From: Dehalococcoidia bacterium
GTDB taxonomy: Bacteria > Chloroflexota > Dehalococcoidia > GIF9 > AB-539-J10
DNA length: 14,563 bases
Assembly (NCBI GenBank): GCA_030612165.1
Contig: JAUWOK010000018.1
Span: forward strand, 1-14,563
Reading direction: 5' to 3'
In this document: one piece after another, positions 7,548 through 13,724 of the stretch
Layout of the letters: each line of letters begins with the position of its first letter
Position numbering within the stretch: the first letter of the stretch is position 1
Program-made: the position numbers and the translations under genes
Notes under the pieces: generated by a model
The model's database searches: none
Told to the model about the DNA's origin: nothing
The model's input: the letters and a program-made list of their open reading frames with translations, nothing else

Positions 7548-8671
7548 TGCGTAAGCTTTCTTTCTACTATCGTTAAAGGCGCTGCCAGGAGCAGAGGAAT
7601 TAGTATCACTATATAGTGGTAACGGTCAGTCCCCAGCAAGGTTATGCCGGATGGCCATTGCTCGATCAATCCGAGAAGAGCGGTGGCCAGGAGAGCCAGA
7701 ATGATGCCGATACCCAGTCCGTACCATGTTTCCCTGTTCTCTGCTTGCAGTATCCTCCAGCCCAGTCTGATAGAAATTATAACTCCCAGCACCAGTGCGA
7801 TAACTCCCAAGATCCCGGTGTTGCAGTATAGCTCAAGGTAGGCGCTGTGGGGGTGGGTGGGATACGCCAGCGTTCCTGAATGAAAGACGAGCGGCCAGGC
7901 GCCCAGCCCGATGCCGGTGATGGGATGTGCTTTGATCATCTCTATGGCGGCTTGCCAGAGGGGAATTCGTCCGCTAACAGTGTCCCCGGCAAAAAAGCTG
8001 GACACTCCTACTCTTGTTTCCCAGAGCGCAAGAGCGATAAGTGCCATGAAAAGCACCCCCATTATTATCTGGTGAGATGGTTTCCTGTGATAAAGAGCTA
8101 CTCCGCCAAGTATCAGCGAGACGACCATGAGCATCGTGGCCGGGCCGTACATTGCTCCATTATTAAGCTGCTGGTCGCCTACTATTTCCACCCCCGGCAC
8201 GATAGCCCAGCCCGCAAATACCATAGCGAGGATTCCCGCAGAGAATATGCCGATGACTATGCCCCAGTATGTGAGGGGATGAGGATGATGAACGGAAGTG
8301 TAATAAAAAGCGATAATCACTAGATAGCTCTGCAGGGCGATAACGCTCATCCCCTGATCGGGCGAAATTACCACGCCCATTATCATGCCGATAGTCAGGA
8401 AGACGATGGGTAGGTCGAAAGGAGTTTTGCAGGAACGGTATCCATAACAGACAAGCCTGTGAATTACCGGCGTGAAAATAATTGCCAGCAGCACCCATGA
8501 CAAAACAGGGAGATTTTTTAAAAGGGAAAGCCAGTAAATGCCGAGCCCGGCAATTATCCAGATAAAATCGAAAAGCCAGGAATGGGGAAACCTGGAGTTT
8601 ACATAATGCTTTATTTTTGCCAGTGCCATAGAAAGCGCATTATAGCTTAATCTGCTCTGGCTTTTCCACAT
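7517..8671 (-). CDS. O-antigen ligase/Wzy-family polytopic membrane protein
   Basis: This 384-residue protein has about ten hydrophobic segments and the Wzy_C/O-antigen ligase signature. The signature runs from SGRIPLWQAAIEM (233-245) through HPITGIGLGAW (249-259) to THPHSAYLEL (272-281) and GILGV (286-290). In this family the Arg and His residues of that large outer loop are required for glycan transfer. Members either ligate polymers to a carrier lipid or polymerise repeat units; a ligase and a polymerase cannot be told apart here. The start is uncertain. The ATG at 8671 lacks a ribosome site. An internal ATG at 8629 (residue 15) lies 9 nt after a perfect TATAAT, which would give a leaderless 370-residue product. 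The 3' end overlaps the convergent DUF1616 gene by 31 bp. It diverges from pyrD with only 43 bp between. Confidence 0.82.
   Translation of the reverse strand: MWKSQSRLSYNALSMALAKIKHYVNSRFPHSWLFDFIWIIAGLGIYWLSLLKNLPVLSWVLLAIIFTPVIHRLVCYGYRSCKTPFDLPIVFLTIGMIMGVVISPDQGMSVIALQSYLVIIAFYYTSVHHPHPLTYWGIVIGIFSAGILAMVFAGWAIVPGVEIVGDQQLNNGAMYGPATMLMVVSLILGGVALYHRKPSHQIIMGVLFMALIALALWETRVGVSSFFAGDTVSGRIPLWQAAIEMIKAHPITGIGLGAWPLVFHSGTLAYPTHPHSAYLELYCNTGILGVIALVLGVIISIRLGWRILQAENRETWYGLGIGIILALLATALLGLIEQWPSGITLLGTDRYHYIVILIPLLLAAPLTIVERKLTHYSCSTFNQI
8639..8668 (-). promoter_or_regulatory. Candidate promoter inside the 5' end of the ligase gene
   Basis: On the minus strand TGGAAA (8668-8663), an 18-bp spacer and TATAAT (8644-8639) lie within the first codons of the longer ligase reading frame. 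A start near 8632 would place the ATG at 8629 almost at the 5' end. If real, the shorter start is used. The -35 box matches only 4 of 6 consensus positions, so this is tentative. Confidence 0.35.
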
Positions 8672-8688
8672 GCAAAGGTGCGGCGTCC

Positions 8689-8697
8689 TGCTATAAT
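8689..8697 (+). promoter_or_regulatory. Extended -10 promoter for pyrD
   Basis: TGCTATAAT (8689-8697) is a perfect extended -10 element (TGnTATAAT). No good -35 box is seen, which extended -10 promoters tolerate. Transcription would start near 8704, giving a leader of about 11 nt before the pyrD ATG at 8715. Only a weak GGAA touches the ATG. Confidence 0.55.
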
Positions 8698-8714
8698 GTT
8701 AGCCGGGTTCGGAA

Positions 8715-9653
8715 ATGAAGCGTATTTTACCAGACGTTAAGATCAATTTAGCGCCGGCCAGGGAAGGGGGGCTTTTTCTAGCCAATCCCGTGATGGTGGC
8801 TTCAGGCACGTTCGGCTATGGCACGGAGTATGCCGAGCTTGTGGACATCCAGCGTCTGGGCGCTATTGTATGCAAAGGCACTACTTTCAGGCCGAAAGAG
8901 GGTAACTCGCAGCCGCGGCTTATGGAAACGCCCTGTGGAGTACTTAATTCTGTCGGGTTAGAAAATATCGGCGTTGAAGCCGTGATTTGCGAAAAGGCGC
9001 CTGTGTGGCAGAAATGGCAGGTGCCTGTTATTGTCAATATCGCCGGAGAAACCGTTCAGGAATACGCCCGTATCGCTGCTTTGCTGGATGGTGTGCCGGG
9101 AGTGAGTGGTATTGAGGTGAATATTAGCTGCCCTAATGTGGTGATGGGCGGAGCAGAGTTTGGCCTGGATTCCCGGTTGGCCGCCGAAGTTATTTCTGCG
9201 GTGCGAGAGGCCACCGGCCTGCCGCTTATCGTGAAGCTAACTCCCGGTGCGGCGGATATTTGTGAAATTGCCCTGGCGGTGGAAGCCGCCGGAGCTGATG
9301 CTGTTTGCCTGATTAATACGGTGAAAGGGATGGCGATAGATGTGGGAAGGGGTGGGACGTTGGCGAGCAAAGTTATTGGCGGGCTTTCCGGCCCTGCTGT
9401 TAAACCGATTGCTTTATATATGGTTTACAGAGTGGCGGGGGCGGTGCATATTCCGGTGGTGGGGTGTGGTGGTATTTCTTGCGCCGCTGATGCGCTGGAG
9501 TTCATTATGGCTGGCGCCAGCGCCGTGCAGGTGGGCACTGCCAGTTTTTCCAATCCTCGTGCCAGCATTGATATTCTGGAAGGAATAACCGGCTTTATGG
9601 TGGATAGAGGTATTTCGAAGCTGAGCGATATTATCGGTTCCATCCGGGATTAG
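8715..9653 (+). CDS. pyrD: Dihydroorotate dehydrogenase, class 1B-like catalytic subunit
   Basis: PyrD oxidises dihydroorotate to orotate, the redox step of pyrimidine synthesis. The 312-residue FMN barrel starts VKINLAPAREGGLFLANPVMVASGTFG, and the catalytic base is Cys139 in NISCPN (136-141), as in class 1 cytosolic enzymes (class 2 uses Ser). CKGTT (53-57), NSVGLEN (78-84), VKLTP (173-177), INTVKGMAID (200-209), a GCGGI loop and AGASAVQVGTA supply the FMN and substrate contacts. Class 1B enzymes normally pair with an iron-sulfur/FAD subunit, PyrK, to use NAD+. No pyrK is adjacent, and the gene is a lone transcription unit. Its stop lies 8 bp from the convergent flavoprotein gene. The electron acceptor is therefore unknown from this window. 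Confidence 0.93.
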   Translation: MKRILPDVKINLAPAREGGLFLANPVMVASGTFGYGTEYAELVDIQRLGAIVCKGTTFRPKEGNSQPRLMETPCGVLNSVGLENIGVEAVICEKAPVWQKWQVPVIVNIAGETVQEYARIAALLDGVPGVSGIEVNISCPNVVMGGAEFGLDSRLAAEVISAVREATGLPLIVKLTPGAADICEIALAVEAAGADAVCLINTVKGMAIDVGRGGTLASKVIGGLSGPAVKPIALYMVYRVAGAVHIPVVGCGGISCAADALEFIMAGASAVQVGTASFSNPRASIDILEGITGFMVDRGISKLSDIIGSIRD

Positions 9654-9661
9654 TCCGGTCT

Positions 9662-10258
9662 TTATTCCCGGCGTAACAGCTTTTCTCCGGCAAGGCGCGC
9701 ATCCGTCAGTGCTGCAGGACGCTGGGTTATGCCTCCTTTTTCATCCACTCCCGAGACGAGGAGTTCGCCTGTATAAGTTACCCCAAGCACATTAAACCAG
9801 GCCTTGACCGTGGCTCTGGCGGGGTAGAAGGCTTCTTCGGGGCTGGAACCTCCTACACAGATAAATATCCCTCTGCGATTCCGGTGACAGTTGTTTGGCG
9901 TTGGCGGAGGTTTGAGGACATAGTTTGCGATCCACAGCGCCTGACAGCGGTCAATCATAGTTTTTGTTTGTGCGCTTACCCCCATGAAAAAAAGCGGCGA
10001 AGAGAGAACCACAAACTCTGCGTCGCACAGGTCGGGATATAACTTCTGCATGTCGTCGTCTATAACGCATTCGCCCGTTTTCACACAGCCGCCACAGTGA
10101 AGACAGGGCGAAATCTTCAGGTCCCTGAGAAAAACGGTCTTTGTTTGCACTTCTTGCCCGGCAAAGGCAGACATTGCCTGTGCGAGCAGAATGTCGGTAT
10201 TGCCTCCCTCTCGTGGGCTGCCGGCAATACCCAGTGCTTTATGTTTGGAAGATATCAT
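9662..10258 (-). CDS. Iron-sulfur flavoprotein (NADPH-dependent FMN reductase family)
   Basis: This 198-residue flavodoxin-like protein begins MISSKHKALGIAGSPREGGNTD. GIAGSPREGGNT (10-21) is the FMN phosphate-binding loop of the NADPH-dependent FMN reductase family. C52, C55, C58 and C64 form a CX2CX2CX5C cluster followed by DDDM (67-70). That spacing fits the CX2CX2CX4-7C motif of archaeal iron-sulfur flavoproteins (Isf), which bind a 4Fe-4S cluster and pass electrons to FMN. SSPLFFMGVSAQTKTMIDRC and ICVGG later in the chain complete the flavin pocket. The frame is open up to 10363, but I chose the ATG at 10258. It begins directly at the conserved fold, and the longer start would overlap the divergent birA gene. 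The physiological partner is unknown. It converges with pyrD, another flavoenzyme, but on the opposite strand. Confidence 0.82.
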   Translation of the reverse strand: MISSKHKALGIAGSPREGGNTDILLAQAMSAFAGQEVQTKTVFLRDLKISPCLHCGGCVKTGECVIDDDMQKLYPDLCDAEFVVLSSPLFFMGVSAQTKTMIDRCQALWIANYVLKPPPTPNNCHRNRRGIFICVGGSSPEEAFYPARATVKAWFNVLGVTYTGELLVSGVDEKGGITQRPAALTDARLAGEKLLRRE

Positions 10259-10325
10259 CGTTAATCGATGATAACATAATGCGCTGGAGGAAGTTATTAA
10301 AGGTTGCTGGACTGACGGATAAGCT

Positions 10326-11129
10326 ATGGTAAACTTGCGTGTTGTGAAGGAGATAGAGCACAAGCTGAAGACTCGCTTCGTGGGCAGGAAGATACTGTTT
10401 TATCCGCAACTTCCTTCAACGATGGAGACAGCGAGAGAAATGGCGAAGAGGGGAGGAGAAGAAGGCACGGTTATTGTTGCAGGCAACCAGACAGCGGGCA
10501 GGGGGCGGCGTGGAAGGAAGTGGATTTCTCCCGAAGGCAATCTGTACTTTACCCTCATTCTCCGTCCGCAACTGGTCCAATTGCCACAACTGGTCATGCT
10601 CGCTTCTGTGTCCGTGGTTCGTGCTATTCAGGAAGTTAGCGGGCTCGAGGCGGACATCAAATGGCCCAACGATGTGCTGATTTCGGGCAAGAAAGTCTGC
10701 GGCATTTTGATTGAAAATGAAGTCATAGGGAACGCCGTCCGTTTTTCTCTGATAGGCATGGGCCTGAATGTTAATTTTAATTCTGCTCTTTTCCCCGAAG
10801 TAGCTCATAGTGCTGGTAGCCTATCACAGGAAGAAGGCGTAAATGTGAGTTGTTCTGAAATTATGGTGGCCTTGTTTACTGAGCTGGAGAAATTATACTT
10901 GGAAATGCAGGAGGGTGTTTCTCCGTATGAAGAATGGCGAAAATTGATGAAGATGGAGAACAAATTTATTCAGGTAAAAGATGGGGAGCAGATCAGAGAA
11001 GGCAAGGTTGTGGAAGTCATGCCTGATGGGGCGCTTATCCTTCTTTGTGCCGATGGCAGTTCTACGAAGATTATTGCAGGAGATGTCTTCCTGCAGAGAA
11101 CGAAACAGCAGCTATCCTCAAAGGGATAA
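10326..11129 (+). CDS. birA: Biotin-[acetyl-CoA-carboxylase] ligase, monofunctional
   Basis: BirA activates biotin with ATP and attaches it to biotin carrier proteins. The 267-residue protein lacks the N-terminal DNA-binding winged helix of E. coli BirA, so it should not act as a repressor. The catalytic domain has LPSTMETAREMA (29-40), the biotinyl-AMP loop GRGRRGRKW (58-66), KWPND (112-116), GKKVCGILIE (121-130) and GMGLNVNFN (144-152). A C-terminal SH3-like cap lies at ~222-260. The start is secure on the 5' side because an in-frame TAA lies at 10320-10322, just before the ATG at 10326. A GGA (10317-10319) provides a modest ribosome site. A weak CATAAT -10 lies at 10275-10280. No biotin synthesis or carboxylase gene is in the window. 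The last ten codons and the stop lie within a long hairpin. Confidence 0.93.
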   Translation: MVNLRVVKEIEHKLKTRFVGRKILFYPQLPSTMETAREMAKRGGEEGTVIVAGNQTAGRGRRGRKWISPEGNLYFTLILRPQLVQLPQLVMLASVSVVRAIQEVSGLEADIKWPNDVLISGKKVCGILIENEVIGNAVRFSLIGMGLNVNFNSALFPEVAHSAGSLSQEEGVNVSCSEIMVALFTELEKLYLEMQEGVSPYEEWRKLMKMENKFIQVKDGEQIREGKVVEVMPDGALILLCADGSSTKIIAGDVFLQRTKQQLSSKG

Positions 11130-11142
11130 CTGCTGTTTCGTT
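11099..11142 (+). terminator. Long hairpin across the birA stop codon, terminator-like
   Basis: An inverted repeat has 19-nt arms at 11099-11117 and 11124-11142 with one mismatch (C11112/A11129) and a 6-nt loop. The arms read AACGAAACAGCAG on the left and CTGCTGTTTCGTT on the right in their outer parts. The birA TAA (11127-11129) lies in the right arm. A T-rich but interrupted stretch (11143-11166) follows on the plus strand. It sits between convergent birA and slipin, 31 bp past the slipin stop, so it may end transcription from both sides. The absence of an unbroken U-tract makes the plus-strand call moderate and the minus-strand call weak. Confidence 0.6.
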
Positions 11143-11173
11143 TCAATATTGCTTGCTATTCTATTGTTCGCTA

Positions 11174-11938
11174 CTACTGGCCACTTTTTTCTTCTGGCTT
11201 AGCTTTGCTCATAAAAGCAGAAAGCAGATCCATAGGCAAAGGGAAGACGATGGTACTGGTTCTTTCAGTGGCAAGGCTGTTCAGCGTCTGTAAATAGCGG
11301 AGCTGCAGAGCAGCCGGCTGGCGACCGATAATTTCCGCTGCCTGTGCCAGTTTCTCGGATGCCTGGAACTCACCATCGGCGTGCACCACCTTAGCCCTTC
11401 TGTCTCGCTCAGCTTCGGCTTGGGCCGCCATCGCCCTTTGCATAACAGCGGGCAATTCCACATCCTTGATTTCCACCATGCTTACCTTCATTCCCCAGGG
11501 GTTGGTGCCTTCGTCAACTATTTCCTGTATTTTGGCGTTCAACTGGTCCCTGTGGGAGAGCAATGCATCGAGATCGGATTGCCCCACGACATTTCTCAGC
11601 GTGGTAGAGCATAGCAGTGATGTTGCCCTGATATAATTTTCTACCTTGAGGATGGCACCAGCCGCATCAACCACTCGAAAATAAACTACGGCATCGACGC
11701 TGACAGTGACATTATCCAGGGTGATGCATTCCTGAGTAGGAATATCCATAGTAATCACGCGCAGGTCAACTCTCACCATGCGTTCGATAAAGGGAATCAG
11801 GAAAATCAGGCCCGGGCCACGCAGCCCCACAAACCTCCCCAGACGGAAGATAGTTCCTCGCTCGTATTCGTTAACAACTCGAATCGATGCCGACAGGAGC
11901 ACTACTACTATGATAATGATGATAAATTGCAACCACAT
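11174..11938 (-). CDS. Slipin (stomatin/prohibitin SPFH family membrane protein)
   Basis: This 254-residue protein has one N-terminal membrane helix (about residues 3-18, IIIIIVVVLL), then the SPFH/Band 7 domain (~20-190). The slipin hallmarks NEYERGTIFRLGRF (23-36), RGPGLIFLIPFIE (40-52), RVDLR and DIPTQECITLDNVTVSVDAVVYFRV are present. The C-terminal part (AMAAQAEAERDRRAKVVHADGE) is a coiled-coil segment that drives oligomer ring formation in this family. Bacterial and archaeal slipins are typically encoded next to NfeD proteins, as here, and are implicated in membrane microdomain organisation. In Pyrococcus the partner NfeD protease is reported to cleave the slipin C-terminus. Here the C-terminus is short and polar rather than long and hydrophobic. 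The gene starts 2 nt after the short NfeD stop and is the last gene of the operon. Confidence 0.92.
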   Translation of the reverse strand: MWLQFIIIIIVVVLLSASIRVVNEYERGTIFRLGRFVGLRGPGLIFLIPFIERMVRVDLRVITMDIPTQECITLDNVTVSVDAVVYFRVVDAAGAILKVENYIRATSLLCSTTLRNVVGQSDLDALLSHRDQLNAKIQEIVDEGTNPWGMKVSMVEIKDVELPAVMQRAMAAQAEAERDRRAKVVHADGEFQASEKLAQAAEIIGRQPAALQLRYLQTLNSLATERTSTIVFPLPMDLLSAFMSKAKPEEKSGQ

Positions 11939-11940
11939 AT

Positions 11941-12249
11941 TTATTTCCCTCCTTTCGCTTCAGGTTTTCTTTTAACCCATAATTTCAGGTTTTCTACTCT
12001 GGTGATGATGACTTCTTCCCCCGGCTTTATTCCAGCGCCCTCTTCGCCTTCTGCTATGGCTGTCCACAGCTCACCTTCGGCCAGCACCCTGCCTCTGGGG
12101 TTGATGGTTGTCTGTGCCACGGCTTCTTTCCCCACCATATCTTCGATGCCGGCAGAAAGCTTTCTTTTTTGCCCCAAGACGATAGCATAGATAACAAAAA
12201 CAATAAAAGCAATACCACAGACTATAGCCAGGATAACCGGCCCGCTCAT
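11941..12249 (-). CDS. Short NfeD protein (membrane anchor plus OB-fold domain)
   Basis: This 102-residue protein has one membrane helix (residues ~4-25) followed by the NfeD C-terminal OB-fold domain (~36-95). Key stretches are DMVGKEAVAQT (37-47), GRVLAEGELWTA (53-64), GEEVIITRVENLKLWVKRK (77-95). It lacks the protease and polytopic membrane parts of full-length NfeD. The OB-fold in NfeD proteins is proposed to bind the partner slipin. Its ATG overlaps the stop of the long NfeD gene by 4 nt (ATGA), and its own stop is 2 nt from the slipin ATG, so all three are probably translated together. It is about two thirds identical to the end of the long NfeD by hand alignment, indicating a tandem duplication. 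Confidence 0.88.
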   Translation of the reverse strand: MSGPVILAIVCGIAFIVFVIYAIVLGQKRKLSAGIEDMVGKEAVAQTTINPRGRVLAEGELWTAIAEGEEGAGIKPGEEVIITRVENLKLWVKRKPEAKGGK

Positions 12250-12428
12250 CCTGCAGTTTTCCTTTTAACCCATACTTTCAGGTTTTCCACTTTTGTCACT
12301 ATCACTTCCTCCCCGGACGCAATATTATCATTCTCGGCCATAGCCGTCCATAATTCGCCTTCTACCAGCACCCGTCCCATGGGAGTAAGAGACGTTTTTG
12401 CTATGGCTGTTTGTCCCACCATTCCTTC
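11965..12428 (-). repeat. Tandem duplication of the NfeD OB-fold coding segment
   Basis: Two copies of a ~175-bp coding segment lie in direct order: 12428-12258 in the long NfeD gene (residues 382-438) and 12144-11965 in the short NfeD gene (residues 36-95). Similarity is visible at the DNA level, for example cttttaaccca followed by tttcaggtttt in both. The encoded segments share GRVL, EGELWTA, GEEVI, VENLK and WVKRK. By hand alignment about 38 of 58 residues are identical. The short copy has a two-residue insertion near its residue 71. Confidence 0.8.
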
Positions 12429-13571
12429 GGAGCCGGTAGCTTTAGGGCGTTTTTGTCCGCGCACGATAGCGCCAAGTACGAATATCATAAAGGCGGAAAT
12501 GGCAATGGTGACTCCGGCGATCAGCCCCCGGTCTACCTCTATGCCTGGACTATGGCTGAATAATATGAGGGAACCCATGACCAGGGAAACAACTCCGCCG
12601 GTGGTCAGGATACCGAAAGAGGTGGTGAATATTTCCGCCACGAAAAGACCGACACCAAGCAGGATAAGCGCTACTCCTCCCCAGTAAGCGTTCAATACAC
12701 TCAGAGAGTAAAATCCCAGGATCAGGCTGATACCCCCGGCAACCCCGGGGAGAATCATTCCCGGGCTGGAGATTTCGGTGATTAGTCCTATGGAGGCCAG
12801 GCTGAGCAGCAGATAGGCGATATTGGGATCACTGATAACATGCAGAAACTGTTCGACGCTGTTCATCTCGTTGCGATTCGTCTGGTAATCGCTGGTATCG
12901 ATTGTAACCTCCTGGCCATTGGCCAGGGTGACCGTTGTGCCATTGATCATGGCCAGCAGGCTTTCCAGATTGTCGGCCCGCAGGTCAATAAGGCCGCTTT
13001 TCAAAGCGCCGGTATCGGTGAAAGACTTGCTTTCTGTCACGGCAAGCTCCGCCTCGTCCGCGTTGCGGCCACGCTCTTCGGCGATGGTTCTCATCCACAT
13101 GGCGGAGAATTCAGTTATCTTCTTCATCTGGTCCTCTGGAATTTCCTGGTCTCCACCGCTCACAGGATGAGCGGCCCCGATAGTGGTGCCCGGGGTCATA
13201 GCGGCGACATGTGCCGACAGCGTAATGAAAGTTCCTGCCGATGCCGCCCACGCTCCCTTGGGCGAAACGTAAACTACGATGGGTACATCAGCGTTCATGA
13301 TCCTCTCTACAATTCTCTCTGTGGAAGTGAGAAGCCCACCGGGGGTGTTTAATTCGATCACGCAAACACTGGCTCCATTTTTCTCTGCCTGTGTGATTCC
13401 TCTATCGATATAATCTGCCGTTACCGGCACGATGTTGCCCTTTACATGGAGAATTTCAATACTTGTCCCGGGAGCGCTGGAAACAACCTGGCTTGCTATC
13501 AGGTTGCCAGATATTACCAGAGCGAATAGAGATAACGAAAAAACTCTGATTATTTTTTTTGCTTTTGCCAT
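12246..13571 (-). CDS. Long NfeD protein, membrane-bound ClpP-class serine protease
   Basis: This 441-residue protein has an N-terminal signal helix (residues ~6-27). A ClpP/crotonase-like protease domain follows (~36-240), then four or five membrane helices (~250-371) and a cytoplasmic-type OB-fold (~382-438). ELNTPGGLL (73-81) and GAWAASAGTFI (106-116) frame the catalytic Ser111. The general base is expected to be Lys150 or Lys151, close to the Ser-Lys spacing in Pyrococcus 1510-N. TTIGAAHPV (129-137) is also typical of the family. Such proteins cleave slipin or membrane partners and are thought to work in membrane quality control. The ATG is preceded by AAGGAG with a short 3-nt gap. It is the first gene of the operon with the short NfeD and slipin. 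The length and domain order match the long NfeD1b type. Confidence 0.92.
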   Translation of the reverse strand: MAKAKKIIRVFSLSLFALVISGNLIASQVVSSAPGTSIEILHVKGNIVPVTADYIDRGITQAEKNGASVCVIELNTPGGLLTSTERIVERIMNADVPIVVYVSPKGAWAASAGTFITLSAHVAAMTPGTTIGAAHPVSGGDQEIPEDQMKKITEFSAMWMRTIAEERGRNADEAELAVTESKSFTDTGALKSGLIDLRADNLESLLAMINGTTVTLANGQEVTIDTSDYQTNRNEMNSVEQFLHVISDPNIAYLLLSLASIGLITEISSPGMILPGVAGGISLILGFYSLSVLNAYWGGVALILLGVGLFVAEIFTTSFGILTTGGVVSLVMGSLILFSHSPGIEVDRGLIAGVTIAISAFMIFVLGAIVRGQKRPKATGSEGMVGQTAIAKTSLTPMGRVLVEGELWTAMAENDNIASGEEVIVTKVENLKVWVKRKTAG

Positions 13572-13595
13572 ACGCTCCTTTCTTTACCTTTTTGC

Positions 13596-13601
13596 ATTAT
13601 A
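13596..13601 (-). promoter_or_regulatory. -10 box for the NfeD-slipin operon
   Basis: A perfect TATAAT (13601-13596 on the minus strand) lies 24 bp before the long NfeD ATG. No convincing -35 box is seen at 16-18 bp. The predicted leader is about 17 nt and carries AAGGAG close to the ATG. Confidence 0.5.
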
Positions 13602-13644
13602 CCGCAGTTGTGAAGCGAAAGGTGTCTTAATGGTAAATATATCG

Positions 13645-13667
13645 GTGACAATAGAGTTTATTGTAAC
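13645..13667. promoter_or_regulatory. Imperfect palindrome between nfeD and hisZ, possible operator
   Basis: GTgACAATA (13645-13653) and TATTGTaAC (13659-13667) are inverted repeats with one mismatch around a 5-bp spacer. It lies in the middle of the 153-bp divergent gap, upstream of both promoters. No known regulator is assigned. Confidence 0.3.
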
Positions 13668-13677
13668 GTACATGACA

Positions 13678-13707
13678 TTGAAGGTGGGAGAGGGGTTAGT
13701 GTACAAT
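13678..13707 (+). promoter_or_regulatory. Possible hisZ promoter
   Basis: TTGAAG (13678-13683), an 18-bp spacer and TACAAT (13702-13707) precede the HisZ-like gene. Transcription would start near 13714, about 11 nt before the ATG at 13725. I see no Shine-Dalgarno sequence there. Confidence 0.4.
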
Positions 13708-13724
13708 GGGCGAACCTGATAGCT

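Noticed and set aside
7880..8323. 147-codon plus-strand reading frame
   Set aside because: It is antisense to the O-antigen ligase-family gene, with a composition typical of the complement of membrane-helix codons and no motif.
9636..9670. CCGGGA...TCCCGG inverted repeat between pyrD and the flavoprotein gene
   Set aside because: The stem is only 6 bp with a ~16-nt loop and no T-run, which is too weak to call a terminator.
10279..10332. 17-codon ORF (MRWRKLLKVAGLTDKLW) overlapping the birA start
   Set aside because: It has no ribosome site of its own, overlaps a weak -10 box, and is in another frame. A basic short peptide can arise by chance here, so it is not called as a gene.
10259..10363. 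N-terminal extension of the iron-sulfur flavoprotein to 10363
   Set aside because: The extra 35 residues lack family similarity and would overlap the divergent birA start. The flavodoxin fold begins right after the ATG at 10258.
12840..13352. 170-codon plus-strand reading frame
   Set aside because: It is fully antisense to the protease domain of the long NfeD, whose frame is clearly conserved, and has no recognisable domain.
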